From JAAYEA01 sp012689325 (GTDB taxonomy: Bacteria; Chloroflexota; Anaerolineae; JAAYEA01): a DNA stretch of 47,505 nucleotides. Made by a program: the position numbers and the translations under genes. This document shows, one piece after another, positions 40,196 through 47,505 of the stretch (positions are counted from its first letter, which is position 1; each line of letters starts with the position of its first letter). The notes beneath the pieces are model-generated. The model was not told the DNA's origin. It worked only from the letters and a program-made list of their open reading frames with translations, and made no database searches. The stretch lies in the NCBI GenBank assembly GCA_036841525.1, contig DAITVZ010000036.1:1-47505 (forward strand). Reading direction: 5' to 3'.

Positions 40196-43100
40196 ATGCC
40201 AGCGAGGCGGCGCACGCGAGGGGGCGAGGGGCAGCGGCATGGCGCGCAGCGGACGCGGCGGGCGCTGTGTATGCTCGCCATTGCCTGGGCGCTGGTGGCT
40301 CTACCCTGCCTGGCCGAGGAGCCTCTCTGGCGGCAGACCTCCGGGCCGGCCGGGGCGCAGGTCTATGCCCTGCAGGCGGACCCGGCGCGCCCAGGCGTGC
40401 TCTATGCCGGAACGCGCGCGGGCTTGTTCCGCAGCCAAGATGGCGGCGCGAGCTGGCGGCTGGCCTTGCCGGAGGTCGCGCAATCCATCGCTTTTGCCCC
40501 CGCCTCCCCGATCGCGCGCGTTTTGGTTGGCACCCAGAGCGGCCAGGTTTACCAGAGCGCCGATGCGGGCGAGACCTGGGAGCTGCTGGGCTCTGTTTCT
40601 CCCTCCAAGATCATCTGGGCCCTCGCCGCGCACCCCTCCGAGCCCGCACACCTTTTTGCTGGCAGCGACGCGCTCTATCGCAGCCTGGATGGCGGGCGCT
40701 CCTGGAGCGCGCAGCCCTTGGCGGCCACGCGCGTGACGGCGCTGGCCCTCGCCGAGCGCGGGGACGCCATGTATGTCGGCACCGATCAGGGCTTGTTCAT
40801 CAGTCGCGATGGGGGGCTCTCCTGGCAGGCAGCCGAGGGGCTGCCCGCGGTTGGCGTGGAGTCGCTGCTCTGCGCCGCGCCCTCGCCGATCGTGCTGGCC
40901 GGAACGCAGCGGGGCCTCTATCGCAGCGCGGACGCGGGCCAGAGCTGGCAGGCGGTCGGCGGCGAGAAGCTGAGCGGGCCAATCGGCGGGCTGGCGCAAG
41001 CGGCCTCATCCGGCGCGCTCTATGCCGCGGTCCGGGACCGGGGCCTGGCGCGCAGCGAGGACGGCGGGGCGACCTGGGAGTTGATCTCCGTGGGGTCGAG
41101 CCTGGGGATGGTGACCGCCTTGGCGACGGACCCCGGTCGCCCTGGGGCGTTATATGCGGGCACGGGGGCCGGCATTTTGCGCAGCGGCGATGCGGGCGCC
41201 TCGTGGGAGCCAGCGTCCGCGGGCCTGGTGGGCAGCGACGTCCAGGCGTTGCTCGCGTGGCCGGAGGGCCGCGGGCGCCTGGTGGCGGCGACGCACTGGG
41301 GCATGCACTATAGCGATGACGGGGGCCAATCCTGGTCGGATAGCCGCGGGAGCGAGGGGCTCAACGTCCTGGCTCTGGCCGAGGCAGGCCCCTTGTACGC
41401 GGGAACCTGGGGCAGCCAGGTCTATCGCAGCGATGACCGCGGCGCGTCCTGGCGGCTGGCGTGCGACGATGTGGCGTCGGGAGCTCCCGTCACGGCGCTG
41501 GCGGCCCTGTCCGGCGAGCCGGGGGCGCCGCGGCTGGTGGCCGGGACCGATGGGGCGGGGGTCTATTGGAGCCAGGACCAGGGCGCGACCTGGGAGGCGC
41601 TGGGCGAGGGGTTGGCGGATGCCAGCATCCTCTCCCTGGCTGCCGTTTGCTCCGAACGCTGCGCCCTTTACGCGGGGACGCGCGATGGGCTGTTCCGCGC
41701 CGAGCTTGCTTCTTCCGGCAAGCGCCCAACCTGGCAGCGACTCGCTGCTGTGCCGGCGGCGGAGGTCGTGGCCGTGCTCGCTGTGGATTCGGGCCAGGTC
41801 GTCTATGCGGCCCTGTCCGATGGCCTCTATCGCAGCGAGGATAACGGCAAATCCTGGGCGGTCGTGGGCGCGCGCTCGCTGGCGGCCCACGACGCGGCCC
41901 TGCAATGTCTGGCCGCGCGCGGGGGCAGCAAGCCAGCGCTCTACGCGGGCACGGATGCCGGCATCCTGGCGAGCCGCGACGGCGGTCAAACGTGGGCGCC
42001 GCTCTTTGCCGGCGGCTGGGTGAGCGCCGTGCTGGCCGATCCCGCGGAGCCGGGCAAGCTCTATGCCGCCGTGCGCGACAGCGGCGTCTGGGCCGGCGAG
42101 GACCGCCTGCCGGCCGGGTTCCCGTGGGCGTGGCTGGGCGTGGGCGGCCTGGTGGCGGCAGGCGCGGCGGGCGGGCTTTGGTGGGCCCGTCGCAACCGGA
42201 CGTCCGAGGAGCCGACCCCGGTGCAGGCGCTGGAGGAACACTGGGAGCAGTGGGATGCCGAGATCGGGGCGGCGCTCATGGCATCGGGGCGCGCGGCCGC
42301 CGAGGCCCTGCCCAGCATACCGCTCGAGCTGCGGCCGGGGGCGCTGCAATGCTACCGGGAGGTGCACCCCGAGCAGGACTTGACCTGGCGGGCCGAGTCC
42401 GAAAGCCTGGAGCTGCCCGACTCCAAGCGCGTGGAGACGTTCCTGCGCAACTGGCGGGCGGCGCAGGACAGCCTGGCGGACCCCGCCTCCTTTCGCGCGG
42501 CCACCTCGCGACTTATCAACCAGTTGTGCAACTTTATGGGCTTTACGCGGGTCACGAGCCGGACCTACAAGCAGCTCCATGCCTACGTCGTGGAGGGCCC
42601 CACGCTGCGCCTGCGCCTTCCGCCGCGTTTCCCCATCATCTTTATGCGCCAGTCCAGCTTTGGGCCAGAGGATATCCAGGACCTGCGCAACGTCATGGAT
42701 GTTTTGCACATGACCAGCTATTTCGCCCTGGTGCTGGTCTTTGGGGCGGACGCGACGCAGCCCAGCCGCGCTGCCGATCTGCGCGAGCTGGCCAAAACGG
42801 GGGCGCACGATTTCGTCGTGCTGGATTTCCCCGATGTTTTCGGCACCATCGCGGCCCGGCGGCGCGAGCAGCACCTGACTCGCCTGCTGCTGCAACAGAT
42901 CGATCTGGCGGTGGTCTGCCCATACGTTACTTTCGGGCCGGTCCCGGAGAGCATGTTCTTTGGTCGCGACGCCGAGATCAAGACCATCTTGCGCACCGTG
43001 CAGGACCGCAGCTTTGCCATCGTGGGCGGGCGCAAGATCGGCAAGACCTCGGTACTGATGCAGGCGAACCGCCTGTTGGGCGAGACGCCGGGCTATCAGC

Positions 43101-44032
43101 CGTTCTACGTGGATTGCCAGGCCGTCCAGGATGAGGCCGCCTTTTTGGAGGCGTTTCGCAGCCGCTGGGGCGTCGACGCGCCCGCTTCCGCCGAGGACGC
43201 CTTTGAGCAGATGCTGGCGCGGTTGCCCGCCAAGAAGGGCGATGCCGAGGCACTGCGCGTGTTCCTGTTGGATGAGGTGGACGAGCTCCTGGCGCATGAC
43301 GTGGCGCGCCAGGAAAAGCTCTTCCGCGCCTTCCGCGCGCTCTCGCAAGAGAACCGCTGCCGCTTTGTCTTTTGCGGGGAGCGGGTGCTCAACGCGCGGC
43401 TGAACGACGCGCAATCGCCCCTGTTCAACTTTTGCCAGACGCTGCGCCTGACCCACCTCTTGCCCGCGGATGCGGAACGGGTCATCCTGGAGCCGATGCT
43501 CGAGATGGGCATCCAGGTTCCCGACCCCGACGCCCTGGTGGAGGCGATCCGCGACGTCTCTTCCTGCCATCCCAACGTCGTGCAGTATATCTGCCAGCAG
43601 CTCTTGCTGGGGATCAGCGCGCAGGAGCCCCGGCAAGCGACGGTTGAGGCGCTGGAGGGGGTCATCGGGTCGCGCTTTTTCGCCGAGTACTATATGGCCG
43701 TGATCTGGGGCAGCGCCAGTCCCCTGGAGCGGCTGATCACCCTGTTGATGATCGACAACCCGCTGGTGACGGCGAGCGACCTGGCCGGCCTCCTGCGCGA
43801 TCGCTGCGCGCTGGAGGTCCAGACAGCGGCCCTGGACGAGGCGCTGGAGCATCTGGTGCTCTGCTCGGTGCTGGATCGGCAGCGGCAGTATTACGCCTTT
43901 GCCGCGCAGTCCTTCCCCGATATCGTGGAGGGCACCCAGGATGTGCCGGCGCTGATCGAGGGGCTGCAGCAGCAGATCGCCGCGCCTCACCCCGAAGGAG
44001 AAGCTGATGCGGGACCGCAAGTTCAAGACTAA
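40196..44032 (+). CDS. Asp-box propeller - transmembrane - P-loop ATPase sensor fusion
   Basis: The 1278-residue protein starts at ATG 40196 with a signal or anchor (RRALCMLAIAWALVALPCLA). Residues about 50-635 carry twelve Asp-boxes of form S-x-D-x-G-x-x-W (for example SQDGGASW, SADAGETW, SDDGGQSW, SEDNGKSW), each near VLYAGT-type strands, as in sortilin/BNR propellers. One helix (about 640-663, WLGVGGLVAAGAAGGLWWAR) crosses the membrane. A linker of about 270 residues follows (with LRLRLPPRFPIIFMRQSSFG), then FFGRDAEIKTILRTVQDRSF and an ATPase with Walker A GGRKIGKTS (about 944-952) and Walker B RVFLLDEVDELL. The C-terminus has winged-helix-like helices. If the first hydrophobic stretch is a signal, the propeller is outside and the ATPase inside. 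I know no described protein with this order. Confidence 0.8.
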   Translation: MPARRRTRGGEGQRHGAQRTRRALCMLAIAWALVALPCLAEEPLWRQTSGPAGAQVYALQADPARPGVLYAGTRAGLFRSQDGGASWRLALPEVAQSIAFAPASPIARVLVGTQSGQVYQSADAGETWELLGSVSPSKIIWALAAHPSEPAHLFAGSDALYRSLDGGRSWSAQPLAATRVTALALAERGDAMYVGTDQGLFISRDGGLSWQAAEGLPAVGVESLLCAAPSPIVLAGTQRGLYRSADAGQSWQAVGGEKLSGPIGGLAQAASSGALYAAVRDRGLARSEDGGATWELISVGSSLGMVTALATDPGRPGALYAGTGAGILRSGDAGASWEPASAGLVGSDVQALLAWPEGRGRLVAATHWGMHYSDDGGQSWSDSRGSEGLNVLALAEAGPLYAGTWGSQVYRSDDRGASWRLACDDVASGAPVTALAALSGEPGAPRLVAGTDGAGVYWSQDQGATWEALGEGLADASILSLAAVCSERCALYAGTRDGLFRAELASSGKRPTWQRLAAVPAAEVVAVLAVDSGQVVYAALSDGLYRSEDNGKSWAVVGARSLAAHDAALQCLAARGGSKPALYAGTDAGILASRDGGQTWAPLFAGGWVSAVLADPAEPGKLYAAVRDSGVWAGEDRLPAGFPWAWLGVGGLVAAGAAGGLWWARRNRTSEEPTPVQALEEHWEQWDAEIGAALMASGRAAAEALPSIPLELRPGALQCYREVHPEQDLTWRAESESLELPDSKRVETFLRNWRAAQDSLADPASFRAATSRLINQLCNFMGFTRVTSRTYKQLHAYVVEGPTLRLRLPPRFPIIFMRQSSFGPEDIQDLRNVMDVLHMTSYFALVLVFGADATQPSRAADLRELAKTGAHDFVVLDFPDVFGTIAARRREQHLTRLLLQQIDLAVVCPYVTFGPVPESMFFGRDAEIKTILRTVQDRSFAIVGGRKIGKTSVLMQANRLLGETPGYQPFYVDCQAVQDEAAFLEAFRSRWGVDAPASAEDAFEQMLARLPAKKGDAEALRVFLLDEVDELLAHDVARQEKLFRAFRALSQENRCRFVFCGERVLNARLNDAQSPLFNFCQTLRLTHLLPADAERVILEPMLEMGIQVPDPDALVEAIRDVSSCHPNVVQYICQQLLLGISAQEPRQATVEALEGVIGSRFFAEYYMAVIWGSASPLERLITLLMIDNPLVTASDLAGLLRDRCALEVQTAALDEALEHLVLCSVLDRQRQYYAFAAQSFPDIVEGTQDVPALIEGLQQQIAAPHPEGEADAGPQVQD

Positions 44033-45713
44033 GGGGCCCCTGGACCCGGCCCAGGACCGCGACGTGCTGATCGAGCGCCGCGAGGTGTGGCAGGTTCTGC
44101 GACTGGCGACCCAGCCTGGGGTGCACAGCTATGGCGCGGTGCTCGGCCCCCGCCAGACCGGCAAGACGACGCTGCTCTACCACGCCCGCGCCCTATTGGC
44201 GGAGCGGGATTGCGCCGTGGCTTTCGTGGACCTCTCACCTCTGGAGAATCGCCAGGAAGAGGACTGCTATCGTTTCGTCTGCCGGCAGATCATCTCTGAC
44301 CTGGGCGGGCAACTCCGCTTGACCAAGCAGGCGCGCGAGGAACTGGAGGAGGTCACGGGGCCGCTCGCTTTCCGGAGCTTTCTCTTGGAGGTGGCCCAGC
44401 GCTCTCGGACCCCACGCCTCGTGATCATGCTGGACGAGGCAAGGGCGATCCCGGCGGGCATCTCGAGCACCTTTTTCGGCACCATCCGCAGCGTCTTTAC
44501 CAGCCGTCGCAAAGAGAGCGAGCAGGCCTTTGAAAAGTATGTGTTCATCCTCGCTGGGGCCACCGAGCTCTATGAGCTGACCAGCGGCGAGAACTCGCCG
44601 CTCAACATCTGCGAAAAGATCTATCTGCAGGACCTCGATGCCGACGAGGTGTGGAAACTCGTCTCCAACCTGAAATCGCTGGGCTGCAAGATCGACCGCA
44701 AGGCCAGCGACTATCTCTACGCCCAGACCCGGGGGCATCCTTACCTGGTGCAGCGGATCTGCTCGATCCTCGAGTTGCGCCAGGCGCCCGCGCTGACCAT
44801 CCCCGCCATCGACGCGGCCATCGCTGAAGTGCTGGAAAGCGACGACAACCTGGAACACATCGCCCGGCAGTTGGAGCGGGACCGCCCCGCCCGCGAATTG
44901 CTCCAGCGGATCGTGACCAAGCGGGACGTCCTCTTTAGCCGGGTGGACCCCGTGATGTCCAGGCTGGCGATGATCGGGGCGATCGCCCCCAGCAGCCCGG
45001 CGGCGATCCGCAACCCGATCTATGAGCGGGCGCTGCAGGGGACGCGGGGCGCCCTGCCCAAGGCTTCGGGGTGGAAGGCCCGGGCCGCGCGCTATGCGCT
45101 GACGGCTATCCTGGCCTTGCTGCTGCTGTTGCCGCTCCCGACCATCGTGCTCTATTCCGCCGAGGTCCTGTTCGCCGACCGCTACGTCAACCAGCGCATC
45201 GCCCTCTCGGCGCTCAATGTGACCGGCTATGTGCGCCACGACTCGCTGCTCAGCCTGGGGAAGGAGCAAAGGCTCGAGGTGGAGCTGCAGCGCGGCGAGA
45301 ACGGCGACGTCCAGCCCGTGCGGGTCGAGCTGGCGCCGCATGAGCAAGACATCACCACGGTGGACGGCAACTATGTGCTGACCTTCAACCAGCCGCACGC
45401 GAGCCAGAGTTTTGGCGTCTGGCTCAACAAGAACGTGCGCCTCCAGGATGTGATCCTGCCGTTCTTGATGGAGCGGGAGCGCCGTCTGGACCTCTATATA
45501 TACCCCGCCGCTGGCGAGGGCCAGGGGGCCAACCGCGTGCCGGCCTATACCGCCACCATGAAGCTGGACTATTTCTCCAGCTTTATCGGGTCGGTGGTGG
45601 TGTGGGCGGTGAGCCTGTTCGCGGGCCTGGGCAGCATCTTGGGCCACCTTGATGTCATCGGCGATTGGCGCTCGCACCTGGGCGAAGTGCTCAAGAAGCG
45701 AGAGGAGAGCTAG
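44007..45713 (+). CDS. Membrane-tethered AAA-like P-loop ATPase, partner of the propeller ATPase
   Basis: This 568-residue protein has an N-terminal ATPase (about 20-330). Walker A is GPRQTGKTTLLYHARALLAE (from residue 47) and Walker B is RLVIMLDEARAIPAGISSTF. A sensor-like strand YVFILAGATELYEL and the helical lid RGHPYLVQRICSILELRQAP follow. The pattern matches AAA-like (AAA_35/ATPase_2) proteins. A first membrane helix lies at about 364-386 (LTAILALLLLLPLPTIVLYS), then about 135 residues of beta-rich domain (RLEVELQRGENGDVQPVRVE), then a second helix at about 524-546 (SFIGSVVVWAVSLFAGLGSI). ATPase and tail are inside, the beta domain outside. The start overlaps the previous gene by 26 bases with GAAGGAG ahead, so the two are made together. 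Confidence 0.8.
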   Translation: MRDRKFKTKGPLDPAQDRDVLIERREVWQVLRLATQPGVHSYGAVLGPRQTGKTTLLYHARALLAERDCAVAFVDLSPLENRQEEDCYRFVCRQIISDLGGQLRLTKQAREELEEVTGPLAFRSFLLEVAQRSRTPRLVIMLDEARAIPAGISSTFFGTIRSVFTSRRKESEQAFEKYVFILAGATELYELTSGENSPLNICEKIYLQDLDADEVWKLVSNLKSLGCKIDRKASDYLYAQTRGHPYLVQRICSILELRQAPALTIPAIDAAIAEVLESDDNLEHIARQLERDRPARELLQRIVTKRDVLFSRVDPVMSRLAMIGAIAPSSPAAIRNPIYERALQGTRGALPKASGWKARAARYALTAILALLLLLPLPTIVLYSAEVLFADRYVNQRIALSALNVTGYVRHDSLLSLGKEQRLEVELQRGENGDVQPVRVELAPHEQDITTVDGNYVLTFNQPHASQSFGVWLNKNVRLQDVILPFLMERERRLDLYIYPAAGEGQGANRVPAYTATMKLDYFSSFIGSVVVWAVSLFAGLGSILGHLDVIGDWRSHLGEVLKKREES

Positions 45714-45722
45714 ACTCCCTTG

Positions 45723-46388
45723 ATGGCCGAGTCGATGCGACAAGAGCGTCTGCAGCCCCAGAACCCCCTCTACCGCACCCTGTTTCGAGCGTTGTGTCGC
45801 GCCCTGTTCGGCGCGTTCACGCGGCTCGAGGTCACCGGCCTGGAGAATCTGCCTCCGGGCGGCCCTCTGTTGCTGCTCACCAACCACCTGCACTGGCTCG
45901 ATCCGCTGCTGCTATTCGCGATCCTGCCCTTCCCCGCCACGGTCATGGCCGCTGAAAAGTATGAGCGTCGGTACCAAGGCCTTTTCATGCGCCCGTTGGG
46001 GGTGATCTTTGTGCAGCGCGGCGAGGTGGACCGCCAGGCCCTGCGCCAGGCGTTGGCGATCCTGGAGGCGGGCAGGGTCATCGGGATCGCTCCCGAGGGG
46101 ACGCGGTCCAAGACCGGCGGCTTGCAGCAGGGCAAGCGCGGGGCCGCCTATCTGGCCTACCGCAGCGGCGCGCCGCTCCTGCCGGTCGCCATCGCGGGGG
46201 TGGAGAAGGTTTTTCCCTCGCTTCGGCGGCTGCGCCGGGCCCGGGTGACGGCGAAGGTCGGGCCGGTCTTTTACCTGCCCGAGGTGGACGGCAAGGCCAG
46301 CCGGGAGGAGCTGGAGGCGGCCACGGAGTTGATCATGCGGCGGCTGGCCGAGCTGTTGCCGGAAGCGTATCGGGGTATTTATCGCTAA
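45723..46388 (+). CDS. plsC: 1-acylglycerol-3-phosphate acyltransferase (PlsC family)
   Basis: This 221-residue membrane-associated acyltransferase has the catalytic motif NHLHWLDPLLLF (NHxxxxD, in LLLLTNHLHWLDP). The FVQRGEVDR block and the acceptor-binding GIAPEGTRSKTGGLQQGKRG come next, followed by LLPVAIAGVEK. It acylates lysophosphatidate to phosphatidate in phospholipid synthesis, though some members use other acceptors. It starts 9 bases after the ATPase gene; TTG at 45720 is an equal alternative to ATG 45723, and GGAGAG lies about 13 bases ahead. It may be in the same transcript as the ATPase pair. Confidence 0.9.
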   Translation: MAESMRQERLQPQNPLYRTLFRALCRALFGAFTRLEVTGLENLPPGGPLLLLTNHLHWLDPLLLFAILPFPATVMAAEKYERRYQGLFMRPLGVIFVQRGEVDRQALRQALAILEAGRVIGIAPEGTRSKTGGLQQGKRGAAYLAYRSGAPLLPVAIAGVEKVFPSLRRLRRARVTAKVGPVFYLPEVDGKASREELEAATELIMRRLAELLPEAYRGIYR

Positions 46389-46394
46389 CCACGG

Positions 46395-46423
46395 TTGTGA
46401 TGGTGCGTCTTTATGCGTATAAT
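46395..46423 (+). promoter_or_regulatory. Promoter of the restriction-modification genes
   Basis: TTGTGA (46395-46400), 17 bases, perfect TATAAT (46418-46423). Start near 46430, 27 bases before the methyltransferase ATG. No C-protein box is seen. Confidence 0.7.
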
Positions 46424-46456
46424 ATGTAGTAGAACCTTTGATCTTTGGAGAAAGCT

Positions 46457-47446
46457 ATGATGGAGCCCCCTCTCTTCCGTGGCTTTAAGCCGATCGCTGA
46501 CGCCTTTGATGAGAATGCAGAGATTGTGCTTTATCAGGGTGGCGTCAACGATCTGCTGACCCAAGTGCCTGATGACTCGATTAGTCTCATCGTTACCTCT
46601 CCACCTTACAATCTTGGCAAAGAATACGAGGATCGCGTTTCAATCGAGCGATATCTGGAGACACAAGCTTCAGTTATCGCCCATCTGTATCGTGTGTTGC
46701 GCCATGATGGCAGCATCTGTTGGCAGGTGGGTAACTTCGTGGAGGACGGCGAAGTATATCCGCTGGATACCCTATACTATCCGATTTTCAAGAGACTTGG
46801 CCTCAAGCTCCGCAATCGGATTATCTGGCGCTTTGGACATGGCTTGCACGCTTCAAAGCGTTTCTCCGGGCGTTACGAGACGATCCTCTGGTTTACCAAG
46901 AGTGAAAACTATGTTTTTAACCTAGACGCAGTACGCGTGCCCGCCAAATACCCCGGCAAACGTCACTTCAAAGGGCCCAACAGGGGAGAGCTTTCCGGCA
47001 ATCCATTGGGCAAGAACCCTTCGGATGTCTGGGAGATCATGGCTCAGGAGTGGGAGGAGGCCATCTGGGATATTCCTAACGTCAAATCGAACCACCCAGA
47101 GAAAACTGACCACCCCTGCCAGTTTCCTATCGAGTTGGTTGAGCGGTGCGTGCTCGCGCTTACCAACGAGGGCGATTGGGTTTTTGATCCTTACATGGGT
47201 GTTGGGACTTCAGTCGTAGCTGCGGTTATGCGCAATCGGCGCGCTCTGGGCAGTGATCAAGAAGCAGAGTACGTCCAGTTAGCACGAGAGCGGCTTGTCG
47301 CGTATTTCAATGGTACCTTGCGCTATCGTCCCCTAGGCAAGCCTGTTTACGAACCGACGGGTCGAGAAAAGGTATCTCAGATGCCTGAGGAGTGGAAACA
47401 AAACGCCCAAGCCAGCCTGTTGGAAAGGCCAGAGAAATACGAATGA
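46457..47446 (+). CDS. Type II-like DNA methyltransferase (N4-cytosine or N6-adenine, beta class)
   Basis: The 329-residue enzyme has the catalytic motif IV near the N-terminus (VTSPPYNLGKEYEDR) and the SAM-binding motif I near the C-terminus (DWVFDPYMGVGTSVVAAVMR), the order of beta-class amino-methyltransferases. The S/T-PPY form is commoner in m4C enzymes but also occurs in m6A ones. Target-recognition residues lie between, in about 130-215 (including the repeated IWRFGHGLHASKRFSGRYET). ATG 46457 follows GGAG at 6 bases. GC content and codon choice (cat, gat, ttt, caa, agt) differ plainly from the upstream genes, which points to recent transfer. The stop overlaps the next start (ATGA). Confidence 0.92.
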   Translation: MMEPPLFRGFKPIADAFDENAEIVLYQGGVNDLLTQVPDDSISLIVTSPPYNLGKEYEDRVSIERYLETQASVIAHLYRVLRHDGSICWQVGNFVEDGEVYPLDTLYYPIFKRLGLKLRNRIIWRFGHGLHASKRFSGRYETILWFTKSENYVFNLDAVRVPAKYPGKRHFKGPNRGELSGNPLGKNPSDVWEIMAQEWEEAIWDIPNVKSNHPEKTDHPCQFPIELVERCVLALTNEGDWVFDPYMGVGTSVVAAVMRNRRALGSDQEAEYVQLARERLVAYFNGTLRYRPLGKPVYEPTGREKVSQMPEEWKQNAQASLLERPEKYE

Positions 47447-47505
47447 TCATCGTGGGCACATACTCTTTCAATAACGGGCGCCAGGCGTTGACGAGCGCAC
47501 GGTAT
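47443..47505 (+). CDS. 5' fragment of a gene coupled to the methyltransferase, possible BstYI/BglII-like endonuclease
   Basis: The reading frame starts at ATG 47443, overlapping the methyltransferase stop by 4 bases, and runs open off the edge: 21 codons, beginning MIIVGTYSFNNGRQALTSAR. Such coupling to a solitary methyltransferase is typical of the cognate restriction enzyme. The opening resembles that of BstYI-like enzymes (a short strand, then YSxxNG), as I recall it, but 21 residues are too few to decide. Confidence 0.5.
   Translation, partial: MIIVGTYSFNNGRQALTSARY

Noticed and set aside
41150..44026. A 958-codon open frame antisense to the propeller ATPase gene
   Set aside because: It mirrors the real gene in a high-GC region where antisense frames stay open. 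The translation is rich in Arg, Gln and His with no domain, and the plus-strand frame has clear motifs.

Overview
The window is GC-rich (roughly 65 percent by eye) bacterial chromosome, densely coded, with ATG, GTG and TTG starts in use and frequent start/stop overlaps. The gene content best fits a Chloroflexota (Anaerolineae-like) bacterium: an ECF sigma factor followed by DUF5667/DUF5666-type surface proteins, Asp-box propeller proteins, helicase-associated (XPB/Ssl2-like) proteins without a motor, P-loop ATPases fused to membrane parts, and a lipoprotein class B PBP. This assignment is inferred from gene content; no rRNA is present to confirm it.

Layout. 1-1863: end of a surface-sugar locus (small EamA/SMR-type permease, hexapeptide N-acetyltransferase, Gfo/Idh/MocA dehydrogenase) closed by a strong terminator. 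1921-2290 (minus): a consensus promoter drives tRNA-Lys(TTT), tRNA-Thr(CGT) and a 15-codon ORF with a near-perfect Shine-Dalgarno sequence embedded in mutually exclusive hairpins. 2389-6781 (plus): soluble PAS histidine kinase, receiver-roadblock regulator, lipoprotein penicillin-binding protein. 6789-14887 (minus): a 1246-residue AlbA_2/HEAT/membrane protein and two tandem helicase-associated proteins. 15001-20286 (plus): ECF sigma factor, membrane anti-sigma-like protein, secreted DUF5666-type protein and secreted propeller.

20360-28336 (plus): the conserved chromosomal-core cluster rpmH-rnpA-yidD, a PQQ-propeller lipoprotein, yidC, khpB/jag, a PfkB-type kinase, parA-parB and murJ. dnaA, dnaN, mnmE, mnmG and rsmG are absent from it. 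A gcvH-like gene with its own promoter follows. 28976-31125 (minus): amidohydrolase, thpR, phosphoribosyltransferase, with a promoter that predicts a leaderless mRNA. 31296-40117 (plus): lipid kinase, M50 protease, HD protein, prephenate-dehydrogenase-like protein, two glycosyltransferases and dnaE.

40196-45713 (plus) is the most unusual locus: a 1278-residue protein with twelve extracellular Asp-box repeats, one membrane segment and a cytoplasmic P-loop ATPase, overlapped by a second P-loop ATPase carrying two membrane segments and an outside domain. It looks like an undescribed two-component membrane ATPase sensor. A plsC-type acyltransferase follows. The right edge (46395-47505) is lower in GC and holds a DNA methyltransferase and the first 21 codons of an overlapping gene, probably the cognate restriction enzyme.
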